Of a stretch of 55,359 nucleotides of DNA, positions 1 through 8,371 are shown piece after piece; position 1 is the first letter of the stretch; each line of letters starts with the position of its first letter. Both the position numbers and the translations under genes were made by a program. Below the pieces are notes generated by a model. The model had not been told where the DNA came from. It did not search any database and worked only from the letters and a program-made list of their open reading frames with translations. Source of the stretch: Christensenella sp. UBA7862 (GTDB taxonomy: Bacteria; Bacillota; Clostridia; Christensenellales; UBA1242); NCBI GenBank assembly GCA_002500135.1, contig DLSM01000014.1:1-55359 (forward strand). Reading direction: 5' to 3'.

Positions 1-1
1 G

Positions 2-751
2 GGAAGTAGTTATCACGCAGCCGCAAAGGGTGGTGGGACAGTCACTTGTTATTCCTCAACGTTAAGTTATGGATATAGCAACACCTATCAAGACGGGAAT
101 ACACATAACTTCAACGGCAAAGACCCCGTCGGTCTTTATGCAACACAATATCTAACTTACAATTACTCTGAAAACGGCACAACAACCACAAAAAGAATAC
201 TTTTTGACGGCTTTGTTGGAACGGATAAATACACTGGAGTATTTTGCCTTGGCATGTCTAACCCATGGGGAAATGTGTATGAATGGGGCTTTGGTCAAGC
301 GGTAGTTTCAGACGGCACGAACTTGCATGCTTACATTAACTATAACGACTATAACATGGACAGCCCGAACTGGCACTTTGCCACAGATAGCAATGCCTAT
401 GCGACCAAGAAAATCGCCCTTGAAGGCAAGGGCTACACAGACCTTGGCTACACATTGCCAACCATATCGGGTACTTATTACAGACACACTGGAGTATCTC
501 CAGTATCTACCTCACATGGTTATGAGCAACTGATTGGCTTGCCAACCAGCGCCTCATCCACAGCAAGTAGCACAACAGGTTTAAGCGATTATTACTGGGG
601 CAAAAACACAACCAGTTCCAATTTTGGTGTTCTTCGTGGCGGTGAGATTTATGATTCTGCTAGTGCCGGGTTGTTTTTATTCGCTGTTAGCGATGATCTT
701 ACCCGTATCCGCATTTATGTCGGTTTCCGTGCGATGTTGATAAATGTGTAA
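2..751 (+). CDS. C-type-lectin/FGE-fold surface protein, C-terminal part (5' end outside window); likely DGR variable protein
   Basis: The reading frame is open from base 2, so the gene starts before the window and the ATG at 254 is internal. About 249 residues are visible. The C-terminal half has the landmarks of the formylglycine-generating-enzyme/C-type-lectin fold: NPWGNVYEW (from about 259), LRGG (about 632-643) and a closing GFRA (722-733). This fold is the usual receptor scaffold of diversity-generating retroelement targets. The last 39 sense codons (623-739) contain only about 14 adenines in 117 bases, against about 29 in the preceding 81, and several variable-looking codons end in C or T (GAT, GAT, CTT, CGT, ATC, CGC, ATT, TAT). 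That is expected if Asn AAY codons of a template were mutagenised at adenine. No reverse transcriptase or template repeat was found in the window. Probably exported, but the N-terminus is not visible. Confidence 0.7.
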   Translation, partial: GSSYHAAAKGGGTVTCYSSTLSYGYSNTYQDGNTHNFNGKDPVGLYATQYLTYNYSENGTTTTKRILFDGFVGTDKYTGVFCLGMSNPWGNVYEWGFGQAVVSDGTNLHAYINYNDYNMDSPNWHFATDSNAYATKKIALEGKGYTDLGYTLPTISGTYYRHTGVSPVSTSHGYEQLIGLPTSASSTASSTTGLSDYYWGKNTTSSNFGVLRGGEIYDSASAGLFLFAVSDDLTRIRIYVGFRAMLINV

Positions 752-791
752 AGACAAGGTTATAGTTTTATTTATGAAAAAACATGCAAAA

Positions 792-820
792 CCCCTAGTG
801 ATAACTAGGGGATATTTTTT
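792..820 (+). terminator. Rho-independent terminator after the variable protein gene
   Basis: A 7-bp perfect stem (CCCCTAG/CTAGGGG, 792-798 and 805-811) with loop TGATAA is followed by a T-rich run. An A-tract on the left side means it could also stop lexA transcription on the minus strand. Confidence 0.8.
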
Positions 821-850
821 ACAACTTATATAAAAAGGAAATGTGGCAGA

Positions 851-1510
851 TTAGTAGTTTCTGATAAGTCCCACAACTTTGCCAAGGATTGTGGCGTCTT
901 TGCAGATGATTGGTTTCATGTAGTCGTTTTCTGGTTGGAGGCGAATTTGACCGTCCTCTTTAAAAAATCTTTTGACAGTGGCGCAGCCGTTTATCATTGC
1001 CACTACAATTTCGGAGTTTTCTGCGGTGTTTTGCTGTTTGACAACGATTTTATCCTTGTTATAGATGCCGGCGTTTATCATGCTGTCGCCTTTAACTGTT
1101 AGCATAAAGACTTGACCGCTTGTATTGAACAAACTTTGAGGGAATTCATACACTTCGTCATAGTTTTCATATGCCAAAATTGGTTGACCAGCGGCGACTT
1201 CACCAAGAAGTGGAACTTGAATTGTTGGTTCTTTTTCTTGTGGTTTGTCCTCTTTTAAAAGTTGGATAGCACGATTTCTTGCATCACGACGTCTGATGTA
1301 GCCACGTTCTTCCAATTTGTCAAGGTAGTATTTCATTGTGGCGGTGGACAAAATTCCAAGTTCTTTCATCATTTCCCTTAGGGAAGGCTGGTAGCCACGT
1401 TCAGAAATCCAATTTTTTATCATATTATATGAAAGTTCCAACTTTTGGTCCAAAGCTTCTGCACGTTTTGCTGCGGTTTCAGTTTTATATTTTTTTTCAG
1501 TTTCAATCAT
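851..1510 (-). CDS. lexA: LexA SOS repressor, self-cleaving
   Basis: 219 residues. The N-terminal winged helix (about 24-85) binds DNA and the C-terminal S24 peptidase domain performs RecA-stimulated self-cleavage. Visible catalytic features are the Ala107-Gly108 cleavage site in VAAGQP, Ser143 in KGDSM and Lys180 in TVKRF. The start at 1510 is chosen because GGGAG lies 7 nt upstream; longer in-frame ATGs further upstream lack such a site. The gene has its own promoter overlapping an SOS-box-like palindrome, so autoregulation is likely. It follows a tyrosine recombinase gene on the same strand. It represses DNA-damage genes, but no other LexA box was noticed in this window. Confidence 0.95.
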   Translation of the reverse strand: MIETEKKYKTETAAKRAEALDQKLELSYNMIKNWISERGYQPSLREMMKELGILSTATMKYYLDKLEERGYIRRRDARNRAIQLLKEDKPQEKEPTIQVPLLGEVAAGQPILAYENYDEVYEFPQSLFNTSGQVFMLTVKGDSMINAGIYNKDKIVVKQQNTAENSEIVVAMINGCATVKRFFKEDGQIRLQPENDYMKPIICKDATILGKVVGLIRNY

Positions 1511-1547
1511 AATTTTTCTCCCAACCATATAATTTAGTTTCGGCATA

Positions 1548-1585
1548 AGTTTAACATAAAAAAAACAATATGTCAAACATATGTT
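1548..1585 (-). promoter_or_regulatory. lexA promoter with SOS (LexA) box
   Basis: AAACATATGTTT (1574-1585) is a perfect palindrome containing the AACATATGTT core of the Gram-positive LexA box (consensus CGAACnnnnGTTCG). It overlaps a TTGACA -35 (1570-1575); a TAAACT -10 (1548-1553) follows after 16 bp. The site is placed for autorepression of lexA. Confidence 0.65.
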
Positions 1586-1642
1586 TAAAATATTTTAAAC
1601 TTTTTATTTGAAAGGTTGTTTAGTTTCTAGGGAATAAGGTAT

Positions 1643-2701
1643 TTATTTTTCGTCATTGTCACGAAGTTTGACAACATTTGCAACACGTCTTCTTGCGTCT
1701 TCTGAAATGGCGGCGTAGTGCTTCTTTGTAGTGTTGACATCTCGGTGTCCCAAAACGTCTGCAACGATGTAAATGTCGCCCGTTTCTCTGTAAAGATTTG
1801 TGCCATAGGTGCTACGCAATTTGTGTGGGGTGATATGTTTCAGCGGTATGCAGTCTTGGCTATATTTTTTGACCAGTTGTTCAACCGCTCGGACACTAAT
1901 TCGCTTGTTTTGTATGGATAAAAACAAGGCATGTTCGTTGGGGGATACAAATTCGTTGTTAAGTCTTTCGTCAAGATAATTTTGTAGGGCAGTGGACACT
2001 TCGTCTGAAAAATATAAAATTGTTTGGGCACCGCCTTTGCGTGTGATTTTAAAGCCGTTTGTTTCAAAGTCAATATCTTCGACATTCAGCCCAACACATT
2101 CGCTTACACGTATCCCAGTGCCAAGTAGAAGGGTCAAAATGGCTATATCACGTGTTCTTGTAAGTCGGTTGTAGGATTGTTGACGCTTTGAAAAGTCTTT
2201 TGGGTGTTCTGCAGTATCCAAAAGTTTTACAACTTCGTCAACTTCAAGTCTAATGATTTCTTTATCTCTAATTTTTGGCGTGTCGATTTTTGTCGTAACA
2301 TTTTCTCTTAATTTGTCTTTTCTATAAAAATATCTAAACAAACTTCTGACTGCAGATAACTTTCTTGCTTTTGCTCTGGCGTCATTTGAAAATAGTTCGC
2401 CATTTTTTTTGTAATTTGACAAATAGTTTAGATAAATTTCAAGGTCGGTTTGGGTTATGCGGTTTAAATCGTCAAGTGTTATGTCTTTAATCTTTTTGCC
2501 AACAAAGCCGTCAATTTCTTGGACTAAAAACTCAAAAAAGGTCTTAAGGTCATTGGCGTACCCAAGGCGGGTGAGTGGGGTAGTTTTGTTTTCAATTCCC
2601 CTAAAATATTCGTCACAAAAAGAAGGCAATGATATGAGCATAACCTTTAACTGATTTGAATTCTTAAGATTTCTCTCGGCAAAATAATCTGTGTTTTTCA
2701 T
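1643..2701 (-). CDS. Tyrosine recombinase, XerC/XerD-like
   Basis: 352 residues. The N-terminal SAM-like core-binding domain (about 25-130) is followed by the phage-integrase catalytic domain (about 150-345). The catalytic residues can be placed: Arg198 in GIRVSE, Lys222, His293 and Arg296 in PHKLRST, His319 in LGHRD and nucleophile Tyr329 in KHYA. The family does site-specific strand exchange at chromosome dimer sites or mobile-element ends. No phage genes are next to it, which favours a housekeeping Xer role, but a second Xer elsewhere cannot be excluded. There is no Shine-Dalgarno sequence before the ATG; a promoter ends 7 nt upstream, so the mRNA may be leaderless. An alternative start is Met21. 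Confidence 0.85.
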   Translation of the reverse strand: MKNTDYFAERNLKNSNQLKVMLISLPSFCDEYFRGIENKTTPLTRLGYANDLKTFFEFLVQEIDGFVGKKIKDITLDDLNRITQTDLEIYLNYLSNYKKNGELFSNDARAKARKLSAVRSLFRYFYRKDKLRENVTTKIDTPKIRDKEIIRLEVDEVVKLLDTAEHPKDFSKRQQSYNRLTRTRDIAILTLLLGTGIRVSECVGLNVEDIDFETNGFKITRKGGAQTILYFSDEVSTALQNYLDERLNNEFVSPNEHALFLSIQNKRISVRAVEQLVKKYSQDCIPLKHITPHKLRSTYGTNLYRETGDIYIVADVLGHRDVNTTKKHYAAISEDARRRVANVVKLRDNDEK

Positions 2702-2708
2702 ACAATAA

Positions 2709-2738
2709 ATTTTAGCAACATTTTAAAATTTTGTCCAA
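2709..2738 (-). promoter_or_regulatory. Promoter of the tyrosine recombinase, predicting a leaderless mRNA
   Basis: On the minus strand, TTGGAC (2733-2738) is followed after 18 bp by TAAAAT (2709-2714). The -10 ends 7 nt before the start codon at 2701. Confidence 0.45.
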
Positions 2739-2793
2739 CAAATTTAATTTCTTTTGTAATTTTGGATATTTGTGAAAAAATATTTGATAGAAG

Positions 2794-2822
2794 TTGACTT
2801 TTTTTGCAGATATATTTATACT
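2794..2822 (+). promoter_or_regulatory. serS promoter
   Basis: TTGACT (2794-2799), a 17-bp spacer and TATACT (2817-2822) give a good vegetative promoter. The leader to the ATG is about 80 nt, too short for a T-box, and no T-box sequence is seen. Confidence 0.65.
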
Positions 2823-2907
2823 ATACCCGTTAGCAAAGTGATAAACGCTGCTAGTTGCATAAGCTAAACCAAATTTAGTTTTAAATTTTTAAACGAGGAT
2901 AAAAATT

Positions 2908-4185
2908 ATGATTTCACTTGAACTTATTAAACAAGACCCAAAGAAAATTGAAGAATTGCTTGCAAAGAAAGGCTGCGAAGTAGATTTTGCACCAGTTATT
3001 GCATGGGACAAGGAAAGACGAGAGATTATTCAAGAAGTTGAAGCCTTGAAATCTCAGAAAAACAAAGTTAGTGCGCAAATTCCTGTTCTTAAAAAAGAAG
3101 GGAAAGACACTGCAAACATTTTTGAAGAAATGAAACTTCTTGGTCATAAAATCGAAGAATTAGATGAAAAACTTGCCAAAGTAGAAAAGCAAATTTTTGA
3201 TTTCATTTCAGTATTGCCAAACCCACCTGATGAGGACCTTTTGCCTGGCGGGAAGGAAAATAATAAAGTTTTAAGACAAGGTAACAAAAAGCCTGAGTTT
3301 GATTTTAAGCCAAAAAACCATGTGGAACTTTGCACAGACCTTGGACTAGTTGATTATGAACGTGGTGTAAAACTTGCTGGCAACGGTGCTTGGATTTATC
3401 GTGGAATTGGTGCAAGACTTGAATGGGCACTTCTTAACTATTTTGTTGACGAACATACAAAAGACGGCTATGAATTCATTTTGCCACCGCACATGTTAAA
3501 CTATGCTTGTGGCTTTGGGGCAGGGCAATTCCCAAAATTCAGTGATGAAGTTTATTGGATAGACAGCAAAGACGAAAAATCTAAATTCCTTCTTCCAACA
3601 GCGGAAACAGCACTTGTAAATCTTTATAAAGGTGAAATTATCCCAGAAGATGAATTACCAAAGAAATTCTTTGCTTACACTCCTTGCTACAGACGTGAAG
3701 CGGGAAGTTATAGACAAGAAGAACGCGGCATGATTAGAGGTCACCAATTTAACAAAGTGGAAATGGTGCAATATACAACTCCAGAACAAGGTGATAAAGC
3801 GTTTGAGGAACTTGTGACTAAGGCGGAAAATCTTGTTAAAAATCTCGGGCTACATTACCAAGTGTCAAAACTTGCATCGGGAGATTGTTCAGCTTCAATG
3901 AGAAGAACATATGACATTGAAGTTTGGATCCCAAGTATGGGAATTTACAAGGAAGTTTCTTCCGCTTCGAATGCTGGAGATTATCAAGCACGCAGAAACA
4001 ACACTCGTTACAGAGATTCAAAAACAAAGAAAACTGAATTTGTCTATACACTTAACGCCAGCGGACTTGCAACTTCAAGACTTATTCCTGCCATTGTAGA
4101 GCAATATCAAAATGCAGACGGAAGTGTAACTGTGCCAGAAGTTTTGAGAAAGTATTTGGGTGGACTGGAAGTTATTAGAAAATAA
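2908..4185 (+). CDS. serS: Seryl-tRNA synthetase
   Basis: 425 residues, normal length for the family. The N-terminal arm (about 1-110) is the long coiled coil that clamps the tRNA-Ser variable arm. It is followed by a class II catalytic core with motif 2 around CYRREAGSYRQEERG and motif 3 around GLATSRLIPAIVE. It charges tRNA-Ser with serine in the cytoplasm and can also serve Sec tRNA. GAGG at 2895-2898 is the ribosome binding site. A nucleotidyltransferase-like gene follows 16 nt later and is probably co-transcribed. Confidence 0.97.
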   Translation: MISLELIKQDPKKIEELLAKKGCEVDFAPVIAWDKERREIIQEVEALKSQKNKVSAQIPVLKKEGKDTANIFEEMKLLGHKIEELDEKLAKVEKQIFDFISVLPNPPDEDLLPGGKENNKVLRQGNKKPEFDFKPKNHVELCTDLGLVDYERGVKLAGNGAWIYRGIGARLEWALLNYFVDEHTKDGYEFILPPHMLNYACGFGAGQFPKFSDEVYWIDSKDEKSKFLLPTAETALVNLYKGEIIPEDELPKKFFAYTPCYRREAGSYRQEERGMIRGHQFNKVEMVQYTTPEQGDKAFEELVTKAENLVKNLGLHYQVSKLASGDCSASMRRTYDIEVWIPSMGIYKEVSSASNAGDYQARRNNTRYRDSKTKKTEFVYTLNASGLATSRLIPAIVEQYQNADGSVTVPEVLRKYLGGLEVIRK

Positions 4186-4201
4186 TCAACTGAGGTGATG
4201 T

Positions 4202-5086
4202 ATGAACGGAGAAACTATTGTTCAACTGTCACAACTAAAAAATAAAGATAAAGTGCAGGACTTTTACACAAAGGCCCTGTCATTTTTAACTGCGTCACTG
4301 GGAGAACTGGTTGACACAAGGCAAGTGCAGAATTTTGACGAGAAATCAACAAAAATTTTCCCAATGGGCGAATATACTAACAACACATTTATTGACGAAA
4401 TGGGCGAACTTGAAATTGTTATTGCGTCATCAAATCCGCAACTTGAACTCGCCAATTCAATTTTATCCAAACATAGAACTGCGAAAGGGAATGACGGGGT
4501 AATGCTCGCCATGGGTACTTATGCTGATTTAATCCCAAAACTTGCTCAAATTATGTCACAATATTTTGAAGAAAAAACAACATTTCTACTTGTCGATGAC
4601 GGGCTGAAAATTTTCTGTGCAAAAGAATTTGGTTTTAAAATTTTAATTCGCTTTGCAACCTATTCTGAAAGCGACCCAAATGCCATTCTATCATTTTGGA
4701 ATCCGCTTAGAAATACAAGCCAAAAAATTGATTTATTTTCCTATAACGAGCAAATGGACACAAAAGACGATTTGACAAAGGGAAATTATAAGAGGGTTAT
4801 TAGAATATTCAAGAACTTACGCAAATCCATTTTGATGAATAAATGGATGACTGCAGGTCAAATGAACAAATATTTTATAGAATTGATTGTTTTTAACATT
4901 CCAAATACCTTGCTGTGTGGCGATAACATTGAAAAAGTTTTCTATAAATCTCTCAATTTTCTCTTAAATTGCGATGTAGGGAAGTTCAAATCATTTGACG
5001 GGGAATTATTGAATAACTTTGCCCTTGCAGACATAAATTATTCAAACATAAGAACATTTTTGAATTATGTTTCAAGGCTAATTTAA
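4202..5086 (+). CDS. Divergent nucleotidyltransferase-fold protein (CD-NTase-like, probably catalytically dead)
   Basis: 294 residues with a strong GAGGTGATG ribosome binding site. Residues 56-75 (GEYTNNT, then GELEIVI) resemble the GS...T...DxD region of pol-beta-type nucleotidyltransferases, but Ser after Gly is Glu and the metal-binding Asp pair is Glu69/Glu71. The C-terminal part (about 195-245), with NYKRVIRIFKNLR and MNKYFIELIVFNIP, resembles the helical half of CD-NTase-like enzymes. A third carboxylate is not evident. No CBASS effector, CapV, TIR or HORMA gene is adjacent, so a defence role is not supported. It probably shares the serS transcript. The fold assignment is from motif resemblance only. 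Confidence 0.45.
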   Translation: MNGETIVQLSQLKNKDKVQDFYTKALSFLTASLGELVDTRQVQNFDEKSTKIFPMGEYTNNTFIDEMGELEIVIASSNPQLELANSILSKHRTAKGNDGVMLAMGTYADLIPKLAQIMSQYFEEKTTFLLVDDGLKIFCAKEFGFKILIRFATYSESDPNAILSFWNPLRNTSQKIDLFSYNEQMDTKDDLTKGNYKRVIRIFKNLRKSILMNKWMTAGQMNKYFIELIVFNIPNTLLCGDNIEKVFYKSLNFLLNCDVGKFKSFDGELLNNFALADINYSNIRTFLNYVSRLI

Positions 5087-5959
5087 ACTTAATTTATCAC
5101 AAAAAGTGCGTAAATTTCAATGATTTTTACACATTTTTTATTGAATTTTGAGCATTTTTGACCATATTTCTATATTTTTTGCAAAAAATTCTCTCTAAAA
5201 CAAATACTTTTTAGGTACTATGCAAACTTGGTTATTCTTATTAAAGTGCTATGCAAACTATATGATAAATTTTCTGACAAAATGACGAATAAACAAATGT
5301 TTGTTTTTATAAGACCAATTTGAGTCTTTAAATATAAAACTCAGTGACATTTTGACATAATAATTTGAGGTAAAATTTTTGTACATTTTGTAACAAAAGC
5401 AATTAAGATTTGAATGAAATTGTGCTATAAATAAAAATTATTCTGTGTGACAATAAAGGTTTGTGTCAGACAGAAATTTTTATTAAAATTGATAAGCTTG
5501 ATTGAGTAAAAGACAAAAAAATAGAACGATTTAATTTCAAAAAAACAAACTAAAACAAATGAGTAATCCTTCATGTAAAAGTAAAAATTCTGTGTCAGAC
5601 AAGATTTGAAACAACAATTTTTTAACAAATTTCTGCATAGCAAAACTTAAACAAAAATAAATGGAACAACCACTCATAAAAATATAAAAATTCTGTCTGA
5701 GAGCGGGATTTATAGATAAAAAATATTTGCCATATAAAAGCAAATATTGTAAAATAAATTTATAATGAAAATTTGATTTGGAATACAAACAATTAAAAAT
5801 ATAAAAAATTCAAGTTTACAAGAATTTATCCATACCATACATGGAATTAAAAAATTGAACTGAACATTGAAAAATCAAATTTTTGAGCTAAATATATGCT
5901 ATCTTTTCGTAAAACCTGTATTTTGCGAATAGTTTATGAGGATTGCAAAAGAGAGTTTT
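5087..5959. other. Non-coding AT-rich region with degenerate repeats
   Basis: No credible gene in about 870 bp. Short minus-strand open frames here have no ribosome binding site and are low-complexity Phe/Leu/Tyr-rich. The stretch contains CTATGCAAACT twice (5218-5228, 5249-5259). It also contains several copies of a degenerate unit around AAAAATTCTGTGTCAGACA (about 5433-5484, 5561-5600, 5671-5702). No tmRNA, 6S or RNase P signature is recognised. Confidence 0.5.
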
Positions 5960-6631
5960 TTAATACATTGTGAGCAAAAAAGCGAAGTTTTTTAATTGTT
6001 CTCGGATCTCTTTCCAATTCGGACAGATTTTTCCTAGTTCATAATAAAACCTTTTTGAATGGTTCATTTCCTTTAGATGTGTTATTTCGTGATAAATAAC
6101 AAAATCAACAATTTGTTGACGTAGCATGGCAAGTCGCCAGTTAAACTTGATTACGCTGTTTGAGTCGCAACTGCCCCACTTGGCATGGAAGTCACCGATT
6201 ACAATTTTCGACACAAAGGCATTGTTCGCTTGAGCGATTTCTTTGAGCCTTGCAGAAATTACACGACTTGCAATTTCTTTTATTGTTTTTTTGATACACA
6301 GGTTGACATTCCCTGCCCTAAGATATTTTTCTGGAACAAAAAAGTATTCGTCTGAGAATGACGGTTTTTTTATTTTTTGAGAGAAAGCAAGTTTGTATTC
6401 TTTGCCAAAAAGCAAGATTGATTTGCCGTCCATTATGTCAGAATAGTTTTCATTTAGTTGTTTGGCATTGGCTATTTTGTTTAGAATTGTGCGTTCTCGG
6501 CTTTTCAAAATTTCCTCAACTCTGCTAAGCGACAGCCCATATGGGCAGAAGACTGTGAGTTCACCTTTCTTGTCAACAATAATTTTTATAGTTTTTCTTC
6601 TTTCTCTGACAATGCTTGCTTGTTCAATCAT
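5960..6631 (-). CDS. YgjP-type (DUF45, SprT-like) zinc metallopeptidase
   Basis: 223 residues, full length for the family. The zinc site is visible as HEITH (181-185) with a third ligand at His191, preceded by the conserved WGSC (152-155) and FNWRL stretch typical of YgjP/DUF45 proteins. No signal peptide, so it should act in the cytoplasm. The physiological substrate of this family is not established. It stands alone between a long non-coding stretch and a divergent PadR gene. Confidence 0.85.
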   Translation of the reverse strand: MIEQASIVRERRKTIKIIVDKKGELTVFCPYGLSLSRVEEILKSRERTILNKIANAKQLNENYSDIMDGKSILLFGKEYKLAFSQKIKKPSFSDEYFFVPEKYLRAGNVNLCIKKTIKEIASRVISARLKEIAQANNAFVSKIVIGDFHAKWGSCDSNSVIKFNWRLAMLRQQIVDFVIYHEITHLKEMNHSKRFYYELGKICPNWKEIREQLKNFAFLLTMY

Positions 6632-6697
6632 TTTATTTCCTCAAAAATATTTTATCATATTATTCCCTTCTTTGAAAGAGTTTAGACCGCTTTTTTC

Positions 6698-6726
6698 TTG
6701 ACTAAAAAGAAAGTTTTTTGTAATAT
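6698..6726 (+). promoter_or_regulatory. Promoter of the padR-ABC operon
   Basis: TTGACT (6698-6703), a 17-bp spacer and TAATAT (6721-6726), about 70 nt before the first gene. Confidence 0.6.
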
Positions 6727-6798
6727 ATAAGTGTATTGTTCAATGTATGCGACTTGCTGGGTTTTTATCAAAAAATTTACATAAAAGAGTGAAGTAAA

Positions 6799-8355
6799 AT
6801 GTCAGAAAATTTGGATAATAAAGCACAACGCGGTTCAATTGCTCCAATTATCATAACGGCACTGAGTTCTGGGGACAAGTATGGATATGAAATTTGTAAA
6901 GAAATAGAACGTTTGTCAGACGGCAAGCTTATTTTAAAGCAGCCAAGTTTGTATAGCAGTCTAAGACGAATGGAAGAACAAAATCTTGTTCATTCATATT
7001 GGAAAGATAGTGAACTTGGTGGCAACAGACATTATTATGTCTTAACTGACGAAGGTGAGAAAATGTTTGAGGAAAACAAAAACAAGTGGCTTATGAGTGA
7101 CTTGATTTCTGCCCTTCCAGCAAATGAGTTTGATATTGTGCAAAATGAAGAACAAGAGGTTAAGAATGAGCCTTCAAACGAAATGTCCGTTGGCAGTCAA
7201 GAAACATTATTCTCCATGGCATCTTCACGCCCAGAAGTTAAAAAAATTGACGAATCGGAAGAAGAAAATAACAATCAATCATTCTATCAATTTGACCTTT
7301 TTGGACAAGATGTAAAGGCTGTAAAAAAACAAGTCCCCGCACAGAAAGTTGAAGCGTATTCGAATAAATATGAAGAACTTGACAATCATCAAGTTGAAAT
7401 TGAGCCTGCAAGAGTTCTAAACGACACTGCCCCAATTTCACGGGCTTCCATTTTTGATGCGAAAGAAATTCTAGATAACAAGCAAGAAGATAATTCCTCA
7501 AATAACATTTTAAACGTTAAAGCAGAAGAGAAAAATTTAAATTATGATAACACCTCTTCCCTAAGTGAAAATAATAAAATGTCAAAAACTGATGAAATTT
7601 CATGGAGCGAACCAGAGAAAGAAGAACCAATCTTTGAAAATAACGATTACAAAACTGTGATTGGAAATCTTTATAACAAGTCGCAGATGTCTGACCCATA
7701 TGAACAAAGCAGAACAAAGACTTTCAAAGAGATATTCCCTTCTTCTCAAGTTCCTGAAACACCAAAAACTGATAAAAAGAGTGAAATTGATGATTTTGTA
7801 GAAAAGAATTCTGCAAGCGACATAGATTGTAATGACCTTTCTATGATTGCGAATTTGTATAAACTTCAAGGTCTTGACGTAAGAAAACATGATAGTGACC
7901 ATGCAAAAAATAGTTCAAGGCATTACACAGATAGGAATAAACTCAACATGTTCTCTGCTCTGATAACTGCGCTATTTATGATGGCTGAAGTTGTGCTTTC
8001 ATATTTGATTCTGAACAAAGACGGCAACGTGCTTGCTGGGCAACGATTGATGTATTTCCTCGGTGGCGCATGTGCATGTAGTGTCGCACTTATCTTCACT
8101 CTTGAAAATTTCTTGAATAGATATAGGCTTGTTGTTATAGAAACGAAATTTAAACGGGAAATTACAAAACGATTATTAGTATTTTTGTTCGCTGCTATAA
8201 TTACATTTGCAATTTGTCTGTCACTTGGGATGAATGACATCGCCCAGCGTGAATTTTTGAGTTTTTGGCTTGTTCCTGTGCTTGTTTCGTCAAATATTGT
8301 TCTCTCATACATCGTTTTCTATGCATTATTTAAGTCTGGGAAATTTAGTTACTAA
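6799..8355 (+). CDS. PadR-type winged-helix regulator fused to a membrane domain
   Basis: 518 residues. The first ~95 are a PadR winged helix (YGYEICKEIERLS, then PSLYSSLRRMEEQ, then YYVLTDEG). A long, acidic, low-complexity and probably disordered linker (about 100-370) follows, and the C-terminus carries four predicted membrane helices (about 385-510). The family binds operator DNA and represses transporters or detoxification genes; here the DNA-binding head would be tethered to the inner face of the membrane. It begins an operon with an ABC-2 exporter 17 nt downstream, so it probably senses the same compound or stress and controls its own operon. PadR proteins are usually 100-200 residues, so this fusion is unusual. 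Confidence 0.8.
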   Translation: MSENLDNKAQRGSIAPIIITALSSGDKYGYEICKEIERLSDGKLILKQPSLYSSLRRMEEQNLVHSYWKDSELGGNRHYYVLTDEGEKMFEENKNKWLMSDLISALPANEFDIVQNEEQEVKNEPSNEMSVGSQETLFSMASSRPEVKKIDESEEENNNQSFYQFDLFGQDVKAVKKQVPAQKVEAYSNKYEELDNHQVEIEPARVLNDTAPISRASIFDAKEILDNKQEDNSSNNILNVKAEEKNLNYDNTSSLSENNKMSKTDEISWSEPEKEEPIFENNDYKTVIGNLYNKSQMSDPYEQSRTKTFKEIFPSSQVPETPKTDKKSEIDDFVEKNSASDIDCNDLSMIANLYKLQGLDVRKHDSDHAKNSSRHYTDRNKLNMFSALITALFMMAEVVLSYLILNKDGNVLAGQRLMYFLGGACACSVALIFTLENFLNRYRLVVIETKFKREITKRLLVFLFAAIITFAICLSLGMNDIAQREFLSFWLVPVLVSSNIVLSYIVFYALFKSGKFSY

Positions 8356-8371
8356 ATAAGGAGTATTTGCT

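Noticed and set aside
254..256. ATG at 254 as the start of the variable protein
   Set aside because: The frame is open back to base 2 with related composition, so this Met is internal.
2823..2907. T-box riboswitch before serS
   Set aside because: Leader is only about 80 nt and lacks the T-box consensus and an antiterminator.
4202..5086. CBASS defence system
   Set aside because: The NTase-like protein lacks catalytic residues and no effector gene is adjacent.
5425..5788. Minus-strand open frames in the 5.1-6.0 kb gap as genes
   Set aside because: No ribosome binding site, low-complexity Phe/Leu/Tyr sequence and overlap with degenerate DNA repeats.
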